Shown here in pieces: positions 63,214 through 64,000 of a DNA stretch of 64,000 nt; the stretch's first letter is position 1; every line of letters starts with the position of its first letter. The notes below the pieces were generated by a model. The model worked only from the letters and a program-made list of their open reading frames with translations, made no database searches and was not told the origin of the DNA. Location: NCBI RefSeq assembly GCF_003182135.1, contig NZ_QGTL01000001.1:868001-932000 (forward strand). Direction: 5' to 3'. The translations under genes were made by a program, and so were the position numbers. The DNA comes from Nocardia neocaledoniensis (GTDB lineage Bacteria > Actinomycetota > Actinomycetes > Mycobacteriales > Mycobacteriaceae).

Positions 63214-64000
63214 ATGAACCCATTTCGGCGCAACTCCGGTAGAGCGGTACTCGCGGTCGTCGTGACCGGCGCGGTGCTCGCCGTGGCCGCGTGCGGTGAG
63301 ACGTCGGTGGACGCGGTGACCGAGGCGAAGACGCCACCGCCCGCCGTGGCCACCGCGATGGACACGGTGGTGGGCCAAGGGTTCCCCGGTGTGCAGGTGG
63401 TGATCGACGGCCCCGCCGGCCATCGCACGTTCACCGCGGGCGTCGGCGACCTCGGCACGCGTGCGCCCTTCCCGGACGACGCGCGCGTCCGGATCGGCAG
63501 CAACACCAAGACCTACGTGGCGACGGTGATCATGCAGCTGGTCGCCGAGGGCGAGATCGATCTCGACGCACCGATCGAGCGCTACCTGCCCGGGGTGGTG
63601 CGGGGCAACGGCAACGACGGCAACCGGATCACGGTGCGACAGATGTTGCAGCACACCAGCGGAGTGCCGGACTACGTCGGCTCCGGTGCGGACATCACCA
63701 CCCAGAGCTCCGAACAGCTCGACCCGGACGACGAAGCGCTGCGGTGGCAGCACTTCGAGATGGCCGACCTGGTCCGCCGGGCGATGACGATGCCGCCGCA
63801 GTTCGAGCCGGGTGCGAAATCTGTGTACACGAACACCAATTACCTGCTGGCCGGTCTGCTGATCGAGCGGGTCACGGGCAATGCGGCCGCCGACGAGATC
63901 GGGCGCCGGATCCTCGAACCGCTCGGCCTGCGCGACACCTATGTGCCCGCGGCCCGCGAAACCGGCATCCGCGGCCCGCACGCCCGCGGGTACCACCAGA
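63214..64000 (+). CDS. Serine hydrolase / D-alanyl-D-alanine carboxypeptidase-like lipoprotein (partial, C-terminus off the right edge)
   Basis: The N-terminal 262 codons of an exported class C beta-lactamase/DD-peptidase-fold protein. The signal peptide ends in the lipobox VAAC (VTGAVLAVAACGETS). The S-x-x-K motif is in RIGSNTKTYVATVI, the DD-peptidase-type HTSGVP block is present, and Tyr-x-Asn is YTN in KSVYTNTNYLLAGLLIERV. This is the R61 DD-carboxypeptidase/esterase group; action on peptidoglycan peptides or esters is likely. The ATG at 63214 has AGGAGGA 11-13 bases upstream, a rather long spacing. It is separate from the two class A-like lipoproteins in the window. Confidence 0.9.
   Translation, partial: MNPFRRNSGRAVLAVVVTGAVLAVAACGETSVDAVTEAKTPPPAVATAMDTVVGQGFPGVQVVIDGPAGHRTFTAGVGDLGTRAPFPDDARVRIGSNTKTYVATVIMQLVAEGEIDLDAPIERYLPGVVRGNGNDGNRITVRQMLQHTSGVPDYVGSGADITTQSSEQLDPDDEALRWQHFEMADLVRRAMTMPPQFEPGAKSVYTNTNYLLAGLLIERVTGNAAADEIGRRILEPLGLRDTYVPAARETGIRGPHARGYHQ

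Overview
The window is about 70 percent G+C, dense with divergent and overlapping genes, and reads as the chromosome of a mycolic-acid actinomycete, most likely Nocardia. The evidence is the gene order rather than a database search. A DoxX-like protein, an LppZ-like lipoprotein, gatB, pfkA, gatA, gatC, an ACT-domain protein, ligA, a MetE-like protein, mnmA and a cysteine desulfurase run in the same order and orientation as Rv3005c to Rv3025c of Mycobacterium tuberculosis (order recalled from established knowledge). No rRNA, tRNA, CRISPR array or insertion sequence was recognised.

Layout. 1-1957: a DHA2 exporter, cut by the left edge, divergent from a MarR regulator. 1950-8025: conserved block (DoxX, LppZ, gatB, an alpha/beta hydrolase lipoprotein, pfkA). 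8054-33558: a 25-kb block that separates pfkA-gatB from gatA-gatC. It holds two beta-lactamase-like lipoproteins, fdhD, a LysR regulator, an FUSC-family protein fused in frame to a small protein, an FdhF/YdeP oxidoreductase, two very long receptor Ser/Thr kinases, two NarL-type two-component systems (one divergent from an ABC transporter operon), galE, a phospholipase A2-like protein and an SRPBCC protein. 33614-44757: the conserved block resumes (gatA-gatC, ACT protein, ligA, MetE-like, mnmA, cysteine desulfurase). Between the ACT gene and ligA it is interrupted by a GNAT gene, a small membrane protein, an AAA15-like ATPase and a small secreted protein. 44850-64000: an accessory region of regulator/effector pairs: MerR-SDR, AraC-TetR-FAD monooxygenase, two divergent SDRs, a third NarL two-component system, a TetR-DHA2 exporter pair, a PAS-ANTAR/cold-shock operon, and a serine hydrolase cut by the right edge.

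GatCAB amidates misacylated tRNA, cysteine desulfurase plus MnmA thiolate tRNA wobble uridine, and LigA seals DNA. The accessory genes look like xenobiotic, oxidative and envelope stress functions. Several have clear dyad operators in their divergent promoters (MarR 1387-1410, response regulator 21192-21209, MerR 45866-45887, TetR 48662-48694, TetR 59698-59725).

The most notable signals are the kinase linker with eight T-x-x-Y motifs, a KstR-like palindrome 10 bases upstream of an SRPBCC gene, the two-component/ABC module with an unrecognised 107-residue protein, a cluster of four truncated genes at 50195-52650, the FUSC/small-protein in-frame fusion, and a cold-shock operon with a leader hairpin and a small acidic ORF ahead of a PAS-ANTAR gene. 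Start codons were moved from the longest ORF where a ribosome-binding site or family alignment favoured another; each case is stated.
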